Shown piece by piece: positions 56,623 to 64,000 of a stretch of 64,000 nucleotides of DNA. The stretch's first letter is position 1. The number at the start of each line of letters is the position of its first letter. The stretch spans positions 54,165-118,164 of the forward strand of contig NZ_WJQT01000009.1 in NCBI RefSeq assembly GCF_009659375.1. The letters are read 5' to 3'. The notes beneath the pieces were generated by a model. That model did no database searches. It was not told the DNA's origin and worked only from the letters and a program-made list of their open reading frames with translations. Position numbers and translations under genes: made by a program. This DNA is from Fundicoccus ignavus (GTDB taxonomy: Bacteria; Bacillota; Bacilli; Lactobacillales; Aerococcaceae).

Positions 56623-57684
56623 TTAATCCTCCTTCGTCACAAATTCTTCAAGTAAGTCGCTGACTGAGTCAACTTTAACATCACTTTGTTTCAAGAATTC
56701 GATCGCTTTTTTAATATTCTCTGACTCACCCGTAAAGGCTACGAGCAAGTTACCAACAGGTGTGTTCTGTAAAATTTCAATGTGTCCATAAATAATATTG
56801 ACGGTAACATCGTACTCTCGAACTAATGTCGAAATTAAAGGTTGCGTAGTACCGACACCTACATAACGTAAGCGAGCTAATATTCCTTCGCGATTTAATT
56901 TCTGCGTTTCTGGATGCGCCAATACCATACCAATTTCTTGATCAAAGTGAGTGGCTGTATCAATAAACTCTTTCGTTAATTGTTCGTTAGGTTCTGTAAA
57001 GATATCAACAATTGGACCTTGTTCAAGAATATGACCATTTTCCATTACCGCTACTTTATGACATAAGTCTTTCACAACTGACATTTCGTGAGTAATAATC
57101 ACAATCGTTAACCCTAACTTTTCGTTCAATTCTCTTAATAAATCTAGAATCGAGCTTGTCGTCTTCGGGTCTAACGCACTTGTTGCTTCGTCACACAATA
57201 GAATATCTGGATCATTCGCTAATGCACGCGCAATCGCTACCCTTTGCTTCTGCCCACCAGATAACTGATTTGGATAAGCATCCGTTTTTTCTTTTAAGCC
57301 TACTAGACTTAAAAGTTCTGCAACTTTCGCTGCTTTTTCTTTTTTGTTTAATCCGCTACCTCTTAAAGGATACGCCACATTCTCAAAAATTGTACGAGAC
57401 TCCATTAAGTTAAAGTGTTGGAAAATCATTCCGATTTTCTTACGTGCTTGACGCAACTCACGTGCGTTCAAGCCCATTAACTCTTGACCATTAACTAGCA
57501 CTGTCCCTGTTGTCGGTCTTTGCAGCAAGTTAATCGTACGAACTAACGTACTTTTTCCAGCCCCGCTATACCCAACAATCCCATAAATCTCGCCTTTTTC
57601 AACATCTAAGTTCACATCTTTAACTGCCGTTACAACACGATCCTCATCATGAAACACTACATCTATATCACGTAATTTTATCAC
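56623..57684 (-). CDS. metN: Methionine ABC transporter ATP-binding protein
   Basis: This 353-residue protein has Walker A GYSGAGKSTLVR near residue 37, the signature LSGGQKQRVAIARAL near 141 and Walker B ILLCDEATSALD near 161. A C-terminal ACT-like NIL regulatory domain covers about 265-350 and binds methionine for trans-inhibition in characterised homologues. It is the first gene of metNIQ, preceded by a Met T-box. Confidence 0.96.
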   Translation of the reverse strand: MIKLRDIDVVFHDEDRVVTAVKDVNLDVEKGEIYGIVGYSGAGKSTLVRTINLLQRPTTGTVLVNGQELMGLNARELRQARKKIGMIFQHFNLMESRTIFENVAYPLRGSGLNKKEKAAKVAELLSLVGLKEKTDAYPNQLSGGQKQRVAIARALANDPDILLCDEATSALDPKTTSSILDLLRELNEKLGLTIVIITHEMSVVKDLCHKVAVMENGHILEQGPIVDIFTEPNEQLTKEFIDTATHFDQEIGMVLAHPETQKLNREGILARLRYVGVGTTQPLISTLVREYDVTVNIIYGHIEILQNTPVGNLLVAFTGESENIKKAIEFLKQSDVKVDSVSDLLEEFVTKED

Positions 57685-57769
57685 GCGGTTTCCCCCTCTG
57701 ACTCAACTCATCTTTTCAACAGTCCGTTTACACCCTAAGTATTACACGGACCCAAACTTCTGTAAATGC

Positions 57770-58075
57770 AAAAAAACTCCCATCCTTATAAAAGGACGAG
57801 AGTTGTTAAACTTCGTGTTACCACCTTAATTCGCTGGCTCATTACTGAGACAGCCTCAAACAGTACGCATGCATCGACTCACATCAAGCTATCTGACAAG
57901 AGTGTCATTTAATACTGTGGCTTGCTAACGGTTGCTGCCGTTCACCCCTATTGCGCTTAGCGCATTCAGAATGACCGCTCGGTGGCCATTTTCAATTCAT
58001 CATACAATACCCACTTGCACCAGATGTGAGCTCTCTTCGAAAGATGATCTAATCTACTTTCCACTTCAAAGCGTT
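57770..58075 (-). promoter_or_regulatory. T-box riboswitch (methionine-type) controlling metNIQ
   Basis: Read leftward, the leader contains GAGAGCTC and GGTGCAAGTGGG stem I elements, several ATG triplets in the specifier region and the T-box AAGGTGGTAACACG (57827-57814). It ends in a terminator AACTCTCGTCCTT-loop-AAGGATGGGAGTT plus TTTTT (about 57804-57770). The UGGU of the T-box complements the ACCA end expected of tRNA-Met. Uncharged tRNA would stabilise the antiterminator and switch on the transporter. Met T-boxes before methionine genes are established for Lactobacillales. Confidence 0.9.
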
Positions 58076-58098
58076 TCGCTTTTTTCTAATATGACTGT

Positions 58099-58127
58099 AT
58101 CTTACAAGTAATATTAGAAGGTGTCAA
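58099..58127 (-). promoter_or_regulatory. Promoter of the metNIQ T-box transcript
   Basis: Leftward TTGACA (58127-58122), 17-bp spacer and TAAGAT (58104-58099). Confidence 0.8.
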
Positions 58128-58225
58128 GCACTTTTATCATTTGTTTCTAATAATGATGTGTAATGTTGGTGCTAAAGATTTATCGTTTTATCGATTTAGC
58201 GATTTATCGTTCAGCGTCATCATCA

Positions 58226-58277
58226 TTGACTCGCGTACACATTTGTAATACAATTCACTTGTAATACAAATGTGTAC
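58226..58277 (+). promoter_or_regulatory. Promoter and palindromic operator of the RelBE-type module
   Basis: TTGACT (58226-58231), 17-bp spacer and TACAAT (58249-58254) form the promoter. A perfect 13-bp inverted repeat GTACACATTTGTA (58235-58247) and TACAAATGTGTAC (58265-58277) spans the spacer and start region, as expected for antitoxin-mediated autorepression. Confidence 0.8.
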
Positions 58278-58291
58278 AAGGAGGTTTTTTT

Positions 58292-58513
58292 ATGAGTACC
58301 GTTACATTTAGAGTTACCGATGAAGAAAAAGCATTCATTCAATCTATGGCTGATTTAAACGGCTTAAGTTTATCAGAATTAGCGAGAACTAAGCTTCTAG
58401 AAATACTTGAGGATCAAATCGATATGGCTTTATATGAAAAAGCCATGAAAGCACATGAAGTAAAAGACGAAAGCATTTCACACCAAGATATGCTTAAAGA
58501 ATTAGACTTATGA
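58292..58513 (+). CDS. relB: RelB-family antitoxin
   Basis: This 73-residue protein begins with a ribbon-helix-helix pattern (STVTFRVTDEEKAFIQSMAD, then LNGLSLSELARTKL). An acidic C-terminal half ends in HQDMLKELDL, which would wrap the toxin. It starts after AAGGAGG. Its stop overlaps the toxin start by 4 bp (ATGA). It is expected to neutralise the toxin and repress the promoter through the palindrome upstream. Confidence 0.88.
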   Translation: MSTVTFRVTDEEKAFIQSMADLNGLSLSELARTKLLEILEDQIDMALYEKAMKAHEVKDESISHQDMLKELDL

Positions 58514-58785
58514 CAGAAAAAACATATAAGGTTCGTTATGAAAGAAATGCTCAAAAAACATTAAAAAAAATGGATAGACACCAAGCTAGCCTTATCTTAT
58601 CTTGGATTTCTAAAAATTTAGAAGGAACTGACTCTCCTCGCGCTCATGGCAAAGGATTAGTTGGAAATAAAAGTGGTCAATGGCGCTACAGAATAGGTGA
58701 TTATCGTTTATTAGCAAACATAAACGATGATACGATTACTATTCTGGTGTTAGAAATCGGTCACAGAAGAGAAATCTATAAATAG
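58510..58785 (+). CDS. relE: RelE/ParE-superfamily toxin
   Basis: This 91-residue protein has the RelE fold pattern: YKVRYERNAQKTLKKMDRHQ at the start, then NLEGTDSPRAHGKGLVGNKS, GQWRYRIGDYRLLANI and ILVLEIGHRREIYK at the end. Basic and aromatic residues typical of ribosome-dependent mRNA interferases (Arg in RYRIGDYR and the C-terminal HRREIY) are present. It is translationally coupled to the antitoxin. Confidence 0.9.
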   Translation: MTEKTYKVRYERNAQKTLKKMDRHQASLILSWISKNLEGTDSPRAHGKGLVGNKSGQWRYRIGDYRLLANINDDTITILVLEIGHRREIYK

Positions 58786-58857
58786 GTCGAGCGCATCAAT
58801 AAAGCTGTCTCAGTTTTATTGGTTAAAATCATGAATTAACATATAGCAAGTAACTAA

Positions 58858-58906
58858 TTGAGCGGCTTGTTTTCGAAATCATTCGAAGATGAACTGCTCA
58901 TTTTTT
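58858..58906 (+). terminator. Intrinsic terminator of the RelBE-type module
   Basis: A long imperfect hairpin (GAGC and TTTTCGAA pairing with TTCGAAGA and GCTC) is followed by ATTTTTTC. Confidence 0.65.
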
Positions 58907-59069
58907 CTAGTATTTTAACCTTCCTTTCCTCTAGCTTTAAATACAGGACGAAATGTTTTCGAACAAGATGTTCTTAGTTTTCTGTTACATACGTCTTCTT
59001 AAGGAGTTCTCGTTAATAACTATCATTATATTCTTGATTTCTATCACTTTATTGATTCCGAATGATTTC

Positions 59070-59330
59070 AATGTGCCAACTCGGAAAGTGAGTCGACACA
59101 TTGAACTATCTAATGTGTCGACTCATTTCGACTTTCGACACGATTAGCGGAGATATCCGGTATCTGAGAACCTTTCTAAGGGGTTCTTGTATTTTTTTAG
59201 GCAGAAACTCACATTTACAATCGATTTTTTACAAAAAAGTCTGATATTTTTTTCTAATGTGCCAACTCGAAATTTGAGTCGACACATTGGACCATCTAAT
59301 GTGTCGACTCATTTCGACTTTCGACATGAT
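59070..59330. repeat. Pair of 76-bp direct repeats with perfect 13-bp palindromes
   Basis: Copies at 59070-59145 and 59255-59330 differ at only a few positions. Each holds GAGTCGACACATT and AATGTGTCGACTC separated by 9 nt (59090-59124 and 59275-59309). Between the copies lies a small rightward terminator-like hairpin (AGAACC/GGTTCT then TATTTTTTT, 59168-59200). Short open frames across the region lack ribosome-binding sites. Confidence 0.85.
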
Positions 59331-59337
59331 TCTGATC

Positions 59338-59660
59338 AGAAAACAAAGGGCAAGTCCGAAAGCTTAAAATTACGTTTAGCAATTTTAATTTAATCATATA
59401 ACTTTACTTTTGTTGAAATACTTAACGTAGCTCAGCGCCTTATTTTTCAAAGTGGTATAAAGGGCAATCCAACGCTACTAATAGAGTCGCTTGGTGTGAC
59501 TTTGAGCGTAGCAAATTAGTCAGAGCCTAGCCGATTAAACTGGAAAAGATGAACGCCAATGAAGGGTTTGAAAACGACCACCGCTTTGGAAAACAATAAG
59601 TTGAACGAAGCACAAAGCTTGGTAAATCAACATAAACTTATCATCCCTTATATTATAAAA
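59338..59660. repeat. Dispersed palindromic element, copy D
   Basis: A diverged full copy: left end AAAGGGCAAGTCCGAAAGC, outer arm GCTCAGCGCCTTATTTTTC against GGAAAACAATAAGTTGAACG, apical GGTGTGAC and AGTCAGAGCC. The right end ACTTATCATCCCTTATATTA is not followed by a recognisable terminator of a leftward gene, unlike most copies. Confidence 0.8.
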
Positions 59661-59796
59661 AAGTCGGAAAAACACTTTTATTTTGCCAAAATATGAAAAA
59701 AGAACAATTCGCTTGAGAGATATCACGGTTTCTATCGTCCCGCACAATCTTTTGTGCTACAATATAAGAAAATACTTAAAAAGTGGTGAGTTTACG

Positions 59797-60960
59797 ATGA
59801 AAAATATAAAGTTAAACGAAAGCTTGGCAGCCTTAAAGCCAAGTCCGATTCGTACATTTAATGATTCTATCAGCGGGATTGAAGGAATCATTCGCTTGAC
59901 GATTGGTGAGCCGGATTATCCGACGCCACGTTTTATAAAAGATGCTGCTATTGATTCAATTGACAAAAGTTTTAATGGTTATAGTCATTCTCGTGGATTA
60001 ATTGAATTACGCGAAGTCATCAGCCAATATATGGATCGCAAATATGGTTTGACTTATTCAGCAACTGAAGAAATCATTGTAACAGTTGGTGCAACCGAAG
60101 CACTCTTCTCAACCTTTTATGCTTTACTCAATAAAGGTGAAAAGATTATTACACCATCACCACATTATGCGGTTTATGGTACACAAGTTGGCTTAGCTGG
60201 CGGAGTATTCGTACCCGTTGATGTCACAAATGATGATTTCATTCTGACACCAGAACGTTTAGAAGCTACTTTGGCGGAGCACCCTGAAACTAAAGCCTTA
60301 TTATTTAACTATCCATCTAATCCGACTGGCGTAACGTATACAGCCGAACAATTACAAGCTTTAGCTGAAGTGATTAAGCAACATGATATCTTTGTTATCT
60401 CAGATGAAATTTATTCTGAATTAACCTTTGATGGTAAACACACTTCCATTGCTCAATACATCCCTGATCAAACTATCGTGATCAATGGCGCTTCGAAATC
60501 TCACTCAATGACTGGTTGGCGTATGGGCTTCATCTGTGGGCCAAGTTGGGTGATTAGTGAAATCTTTAAAGTGCATCAATCAGCCATTAATGCACCAAGT
60601 ACACAGGCACAATACGCAGTGATTAAAGGTTATGCAGAGGGAGATGACGCAATCGAAGAAATGCGTCAAGGCTATATCGAACGTCGTGATTTACTGGTCG
60701 CTGGCTTCGAAAAATTAGGTTTCGAGTTAGCAGCGCCTCAAGGTGCCTTCTACTTATTCATTAAAGTTCCTGCTTGGTTTGATGGCGACGGTTATGAATT
60801 TGCGACTAAACTCGCTCACGAAGCAAAAGTTGGGGTAGTACCTGGTTCTGCCTTTGGTGAAGCTGGTAAAAACCACTTCCGTTTAAGTTATGCAGCAAGC
60901 ACTGAGAAATTAACAGAAGCCTTAAATCGTATCACAGCTTTTGTTGAAGCAAATAATTAG
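59797..60960 (+). CDS. Class I/II PLP-dependent aminotransferase
   Basis: This 387-residue fold-type I aminotransferase has LTIGEPDYPTPRFIKDAA near residue 32, VGATEALFSTFYALLNKGE near 94, NYPSNPTGVTY near 169, SDEIYSEL near 198 and GASKSHSMTGWRMGF near 229 with the PLP Lys. It resembles the PatA/AraT group of Lactobacillales, covering aspartate, aromatic or N-acetyl-diaminopimelate aminotransferases, and the substrate is not fixed. The ATG at 59797 follows GTGGTGAG. The open frame upstream is not needed for the family N-terminus. Confidence 0.9.
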   Translation: MKNIKLNESLAALKPSPIRTFNDSISGIEGIIRLTIGEPDYPTPRFIKDAAIDSIDKSFNGYSHSRGLIELREVISQYMDRKYGLTYSATEEIIVTVGATEALFSTFYALLNKGEKIITPSPHYAVYGTQVGLAGGVFVPVDVTNDDFILTPERLEATLAEHPETKALLFNYPSNPTGVTYTAEQLQALAEVIKQHDIFVISDEIYSELTFDGKHTSIAQYIPDQTIVINGASKSHSMTGWRMGFICGPSWVISEIFKVHQSAINAPSTQAQYAVIKGYAEGDDAIEEMRQGYIERRDLLVAGFEKLGFELAAPQGAFYLFIKVPAWFDGDGYEFATKLAHEAKVGVVPGSAFGEAGKNHFRLSYAASTEKLTEALNRITAFVEANN

Positions 60961-60967
60961 TTTTAAA

Positions 60968-61276
60968 TAAGAAAAACTCAGACTAGTCCGAGGACATCAA
61001 TTTACGATTAATCTGTTTAATTGATAAAATAACGTTAATTTTATTTGTATACCAAGCGTAGCTCAGCGATTTGTTTTCCAAAGCGGTACAAAGGGCAATC
61101 GGCACAGCTTGCTCTGACTATGAGCACTGCGAATTAGACAGAGCCTAGCCGATTGAGCTGAAAAAGTACGAACGCTAGTGATGGCTTTGAAAGCGACCCC
61201 CGCCTTGGAAAATAAAAAGCAGAGCGAAGCATAAAACGTAACAAATCAACTCTAAACTTATAAATATTTATAGTAT
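60968..61276. repeat. Dispersed palindromic element, copy E (full length)
   Basis: Full copy with left hairpin-like CTCAGACTAGTCCGAG, outer arms GCTCAGCGATTTGTTTTCC and GGAAAATAAAAAGCAGAGCG, inner CAATCGG and CCGATTG, apical GCTCTGAC and GACAGAGC. The right end lies 6 bp from the hairpin shared by the flanking convergent genes. Confidence 0.85.
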
Positions 61277-61281
61277 GAAAG

Positions 61282-61315
61282 AAACCGCTGGGGACATATG
61301 CCTCAGCGGTTTTTG
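61282..61315. terminator. Bidirectional terminator between convergent genes
   Basis: ACCGCTGGGG and CCTCAGCGGT pair around ACATATG. Rightward it is followed by TTTTTGTG, leftward by TTCTTTC. It can serve both the aminotransferase and the nitroreductase gene. Confidence 0.85.
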
Positions 61316-61324
61316 TGTACTCGT

Positions 61325-62083
61325 TTACTCCAATCCCAAATCAAATCCTTGGCTTTCAACGATTTTTAGAATCGTTTGACGTTTGAGTAAAGTATTCTTT
61401 TGTTTGGCAATGATTTGATCAGAAAAAGTATCTGAACGACGATTATTTTCACGCGTGTCATAATAGTGAGTCATTGCTTGATCATAACCAACAATCGCTT
61501 CGCCATAATCATGATTAGGTGCAAAGGGGTAACCATTGTTACCAACTTTTAAATCCAAAGCCATCCGCGGTTTTAATTGTGGGTTATCATTGGGATAACC
61601 GAAAGCCAAACCTAATAATGGAAACGTAAACTTCGGTAGCTGTAAAAGCTCAATCATTGCTTGGGCATCATTTAATACGCTGCCTAAATAAACTGCACCT
61701 AATCCTAATGATTCTATAGCATTGGTCATGTTCTGAGCAGCGAGATAAACATCGGCCACACCTTGGAAAAAGTTGTTCATGTCACCATAATGTTGTGCTT
61801 CATCACCTTTAGCACGCGCAATTTCAGTATTTCGGTATTGATCCACTAACAAAATACACAATTCAGGTGCATGCGCCACATAAGCCTGTTTACAAATTTC
61901 GGCAATTTTATCTTTTATATTTTGATCAGTGACTCGAATAACAGAATAGGTTTGCAGGCCACTACTTGTAGCGGTGCGATTCATGACTTCATAAATCTGT
62001 TCGACTTGCGCTGTTTCTACTCTTTCATCTTTGAAAAAACGGATGGTACGGTGTTCCAGTTGGCGTTCGATGCTTGGGTTCAT
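61325..62083 (-). CDS. NADPH-dependent nitroreductase/flavin reductase (NfsA-like)
   Basis: This 252-residue flavoprotein of the oxygen-insensitive NfsA/FRP group begins IERQLEHRTIRFFKDERV, continues with NRTATSSGLQTYSVIRV near residue 33 (FMN site), a central SLGLGAVYLGSVLND near 130 and LLGLAFGYPND near 157, and ends with a C-terminal arm. FMN-dependent two-electron reduction of nitro compounds, quinones or flavins is the family activity. The physiological substrate is unknown. Monocistronic. Confidence 0.88.
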   Translation of the reverse strand: MNPSIERQLEHRTIRFFKDERVETAQVEQIYEVMNRTATSSGLQTYSVIRVTDQNIKDKIAEICKQAYVAHAPELCILLVDQYRNTEIARAKGDEAQHYGDMNNFFQGVADVYLAAQNMTNAIESLGLGAVYLGSVLNDAQAMIELLQLPKFTFPLLGLAFGYPNDNPQLKPRMALDLKVGNNGYPFAPNHDYGEAIVGYDQAMTHYYDTRENNRRSDTFSDQIIAKQKNTLLKRQTILKIVESQGFDLGLE

Positions 62084-62213
62084 TTACTCACTCCTTGAAA
62101 TAGTCTGACTCTACCATAACCAATGTTATCAGAATTTGTCAATCTCAGCGCCTCACCCCTTTTCAAGTTACCAATATTTCGTTAAAATAAGACATTGAAA
62201 GAGGTGTGTAAGG

Positions 62214-63362
62214 ATGACACAAACAACGATAGGAATTGTCGGTAGTGGGATTGTTGGTTCAACTGCTGCTTATTATTTAGCGAGAGCTGGCTATGAGGTA
62301 ACGGTCTTCGACGAAGGAATTGGACAGGCCACAAGTGCTTCAGCAGGTATTATCTGTCCTTGGTTTACTTTACGCCGCAACAAACCTTGGTATTTCCTCG
62401 TGTCTAATGGCGCAGAATTTTACCGCGACATGATGCAAGATTTGCAAGCAGACGGTTTTGATACAAGTGATATTTTCCAACAAGACGGGGCCTTAATTAT
62501 GCGCGATAAAGAAAATCGCATTGAGCGCGACCTAACAGACGGTGCGCTTAAACGCGAAACAGCACCTTCAATTGGACATATTGAAACAGTGCGCAATGAA
62601 AAATTGTCGGATTATTTTCCTTTATTAACGACTGATTACGATGCAACCTTTGTTGAAGGAGGAGCTCGTATTAACGGCCGTGCACTCGTTCAAACTTTAC
62701 AAGCAGCCATTGAACACTTCGGTGGAAAATTATTGCGCGAACGGGCTAAGACAAGTTTTGACGCTAAGGGCGCAGTGGCACTAAGTAGTCCTTCACTCCG
62801 CGAACAGTCTTTTGATCGTATTCTATTAAGTGCGGGGCCTCAATTACCCAGTCTACTAGAGCCTTTAGGTTATGAGGTAGATGTGACCGCACATAAAGGA
62901 CAATTGTTGAGTTTTTACTCAGAAGAATGGGTGGATAAACATTGGCCTGTTATTATGTTGCCTGGAAAATTAGATTTAATCCCCTTTAATAATGGCGAAA
63001 TTGTCGTTGGTGCTACACACGAAGCTGATATGGGCTATGACTTAAACTTCGACGAAGAACGCTTGGCAACATTACGCTCGCAAGCTGAAGCTTGGTTGCC
63101 AGCTATCAAAGATATGCCCGTTCATCGCCGCGAGGTAGGCAGTCGCGCCTATACACCTGACTCCGCAGTATTGGTCGGACAAGTACCAAACTTAAGCAAT
63201 GTTTGGGCGGTTAGTGGTTTGGGTGCCTCTGGTTTAACAAGCGGACCTTTCTTAGGCCATCAATGGACACAATTAGTGCAAAACGGTGATTGGCGAATTA
63301 AAGCAGAAGATTTTCCAATCGAACAGTACATTCGCCTTAAATCTGATACACTAAATACTTAA
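62214..63362 (+). CDS. FAD-dependent oxidoreductase (DAO/D-amino-acid dehydrogenase type)
   Basis: This 382-residue protein opens with the dinucleotide-binding GIVGSGIVGSTAAYYLARAG and VTVFDEG, followed by SASAGIICPW. The centre includes GQLLSFYSEE, and the end has YTPDSAVLVGQVPNL and VSGLGASGLTSGP, completing the FAD site. Family members oxidise amino acids such as D-amino acids, glycine or sarcosine. No signal peptide or partner gene points to a specific substrate. The start follows AGAGGTGTGTAAGG. Confidence 0.88.
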   Translation: MTQTTIGIVGSGIVGSTAAYYLARAGYEVTVFDEGIGQATSASAGIICPWFTLRRNKPWYFLVSNGAEFYRDMMQDLQADGFDTSDIFQQDGALIMRDKENRIERDLTDGALKRETAPSIGHIETVRNEKLSDYFPLLTTDYDATFVEGGARINGRALVQTLQAAIEHFGGKLLRERAKTSFDAKGAVALSSPSLREQSFDRILLSAGPQLPSLLEPLGYEVDVTAHKGQLLSFYSEEWVDKHWPVIMLPGKLDLIPFNNGEIVVGATHEADMGYDLNFDEERLATLRSQAEAWLPAIKDMPVHRREVGSRAYTPDSAVLVGQVPNLSNVWAVSGLGASGLTSGPFLGHQWTQLVQNGDWRIKAEDFPIEQYIRLKSDTLNT

Positions 63363-63455
63363 ACACTTAACTTGCAAGCTTATTACTAGCATTCACCACT
63401 CACTTCATGATAATATCAAAGTATTCATAAATGATTTTATCAAGGAGGATTTATT

Positions 63456-63833
63456 ATGTGGAAAGAGTTTAAAAGTTTTATTGCGAATGATAGTATTGTT
63501 ACTTTAGCAACTGGTTTCATTATGGGTTCTGCTTTTACAGCAATCGTTACGAGTTTAGTTGATGACATTTTTATGCCATTAATCGTTGCTGTGACTGGGC
63601 AAGCAGATGTTTCAGGTTTATCTTTAAGTATCGGCAATACAACATTAGGCGTGGGTTCATTTTTACAAGCTATTATTAATTTCGTTTTAATTGCAAGTAT
63701 GCTGTTTGTAGTACTTAAAGGTCTAGAAAAAGCCCAAAATAAGAAAATTATTACACCTGACGAAGCTCCGGCTGAACCTTCAACTGAAGAAGTGTTACTA
63801 GGTGAAATCTTAGCTGAGTTAAAGAAAAAATAA
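63456..63833 (+). CDS. mscL: Large-conductance mechanosensitive channel
   Basis: This 125-residue two-helix channel begins MWKEFKSFIANDSIVTLATG. It has the pore-lining TM1 GFIMGSAFTAIVTSLVDDIF, a short loop (VTGQADVSGLSLSIGN), TM2 ending near LKGLEKAQ, and a charged C-terminal helix (EEVLLGEILAELKKK). It releases solutes on hypo-osmotic shock. It starts after AAGGAGG and has its own terminator. Confidence 0.96.
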   Translation: MWKEFKSFIANDSIVTLATGFIMGSAFTAIVTSLVDDIFMPLIVAVTGQADVSGLSLSIGNTTLGVGSFLQAIINFVLIASMLFVVLKGLEKAQNKKIITPDEAPAEPSTEEVLLGEILAELKKK

Positions 63834-63848
63834 TCAGCAGATTCAAAC

Positions 63849-63874
63849 AGAGCTCCCAATAGGGAGCTTTTTCG
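63849..63874 (+). terminator. Intrinsic terminator of mscL
   Basis: AGCTCCC, AATAG loop, GGGAGCT, then TTTTCGG. Confidence 0.85.
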
Positions 63875-63909
63875 GTTCTTTGTCAAATAGTGTTGGTGAA
63901 TATTTAAGG

Positions 63910-63940
63910 CGATAGATTTAGTTCTATCGTCTTTTTTTGA
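63910..63940 (+). terminator. Second rightward terminator after mscL
   Basis: GGCGATAGA and TCTATCGTC pair around TTTAGT, followed by TTTTTTT. It may back up the mscL terminator. Confidence 0.75.
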
Positions 63941-64000
63941 TGTAAGTATATTAGTCATCTGTTGGATTAGAGTATATTCGTCTATAGAGCCGCTTCGTCA

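Noticed and set aside
58953..59393. Open frames of 64 and 68 codons near the 76-bp repeats
   Set aside because: They cross the palindromes, have no ribosome-binding sites, and their shared ends only reflect the direct repeat.
63440..63958. 172-codon frame antisense to mscL
   Set aside because: It lies exactly opposite mscL and its terminators, with no start signal.

Overview
The window comes from a low-GC Gram-positive bacterium, most likely a member of the Lactobacillales (Aerococcaceae, Carnobacteriaceae or a relative). The basis is the RNA polymerase delta subunit next to CTP synthase, HelD, a Met T-box, catabolite-repression (cre-like) boxes, strong Shine-Dalgarno sites and an enterococcal-type citrate lyase cluster. 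The genus cannot be fixed from the sequence. No tRNA, rRNA, phage, CRISPR array or intact insertion sequence was seen.

Layout. 1-5 kb (mostly leftward): a Cys-tRNA(Pro) deacylase, then a gene resembling the HEPN end of Csm6, murA and rho. 5-8 kb: a pyrF-pyrE-MFS operon behind a terminator-containing leader. 8-29 kb: an allantoin (ureide) catabolic island with two AEC permeases, carbamate kinase, AllH, a fused AllF-AllG, an alpha/beta hydrolase, allantoinase, allantoin permease, allantoate amidohydrolase, PucG-type aminotransferase, PucR regulator, AllD, AllE and an LDH-family dehydrogenase. 29-39 kb: helD, fba, pyrG (with a CTP-sensing leader), rpoE, ywiB, a LipL-like gene and an HD phosphohydrolase. 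39-53 kb: a complete citrate fermentation regulon, leftward oadH-oadD-oadB-oadG-like-citCDEFX-oadA and rightward citH-pckA-citO-citG. 53-58 kb: an M20 amidohydrolase and metNIQ behind a T-box. 58-64 kb: a RelBE module, an aminotransferase, a nitroreductase, an FAD oxidoreductase and mscL.

How the genes work together. Allantoin is imported and opened by AllB and AllC to ureidoglycine. Oxalurate can then form either through AllE plus AllD (yielding NADH) or directly by PucG transamination with glyoxylate. AllFG plus AllH would split oxalurate to oxamate and carbamoyl phosphate, and carbamate kinase recovers ATP. This is an anaerobic, energy-yielding ureide fermentation. Citrate is imported by CitH, split by citrate lyase to acetate and oxaloacetate, and oxaloacetate is decarboxylated by the Oad complex or turned into PEP by PckA. 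Cre-like boxes precede several of these operons.

The least explained content is non-coding. (1) A dispersed, about 300-bp, strongly palindromic element occurs in at least nine full or partial copies. Its arms carry compensatory changes, and it nearly always abuts the terminator of a leftward gene. (2) A 15-unit, 42-bp tandem array carries a hairpin per unit whose two arms co-vary. (3) A second, unrelated 42-bp array is joined to half of a dispersed element. (4) A 76-bp repeat pair carries perfect 13-bp palindromes. On the protein side the notable items are the AllF-AllG fusion, a free-standing protein resembling the N-terminal part of AllH, a CARF-less Csm6-like protein, a cysteine-free MetQ and a 44-residue OadG-like membrane peptide.
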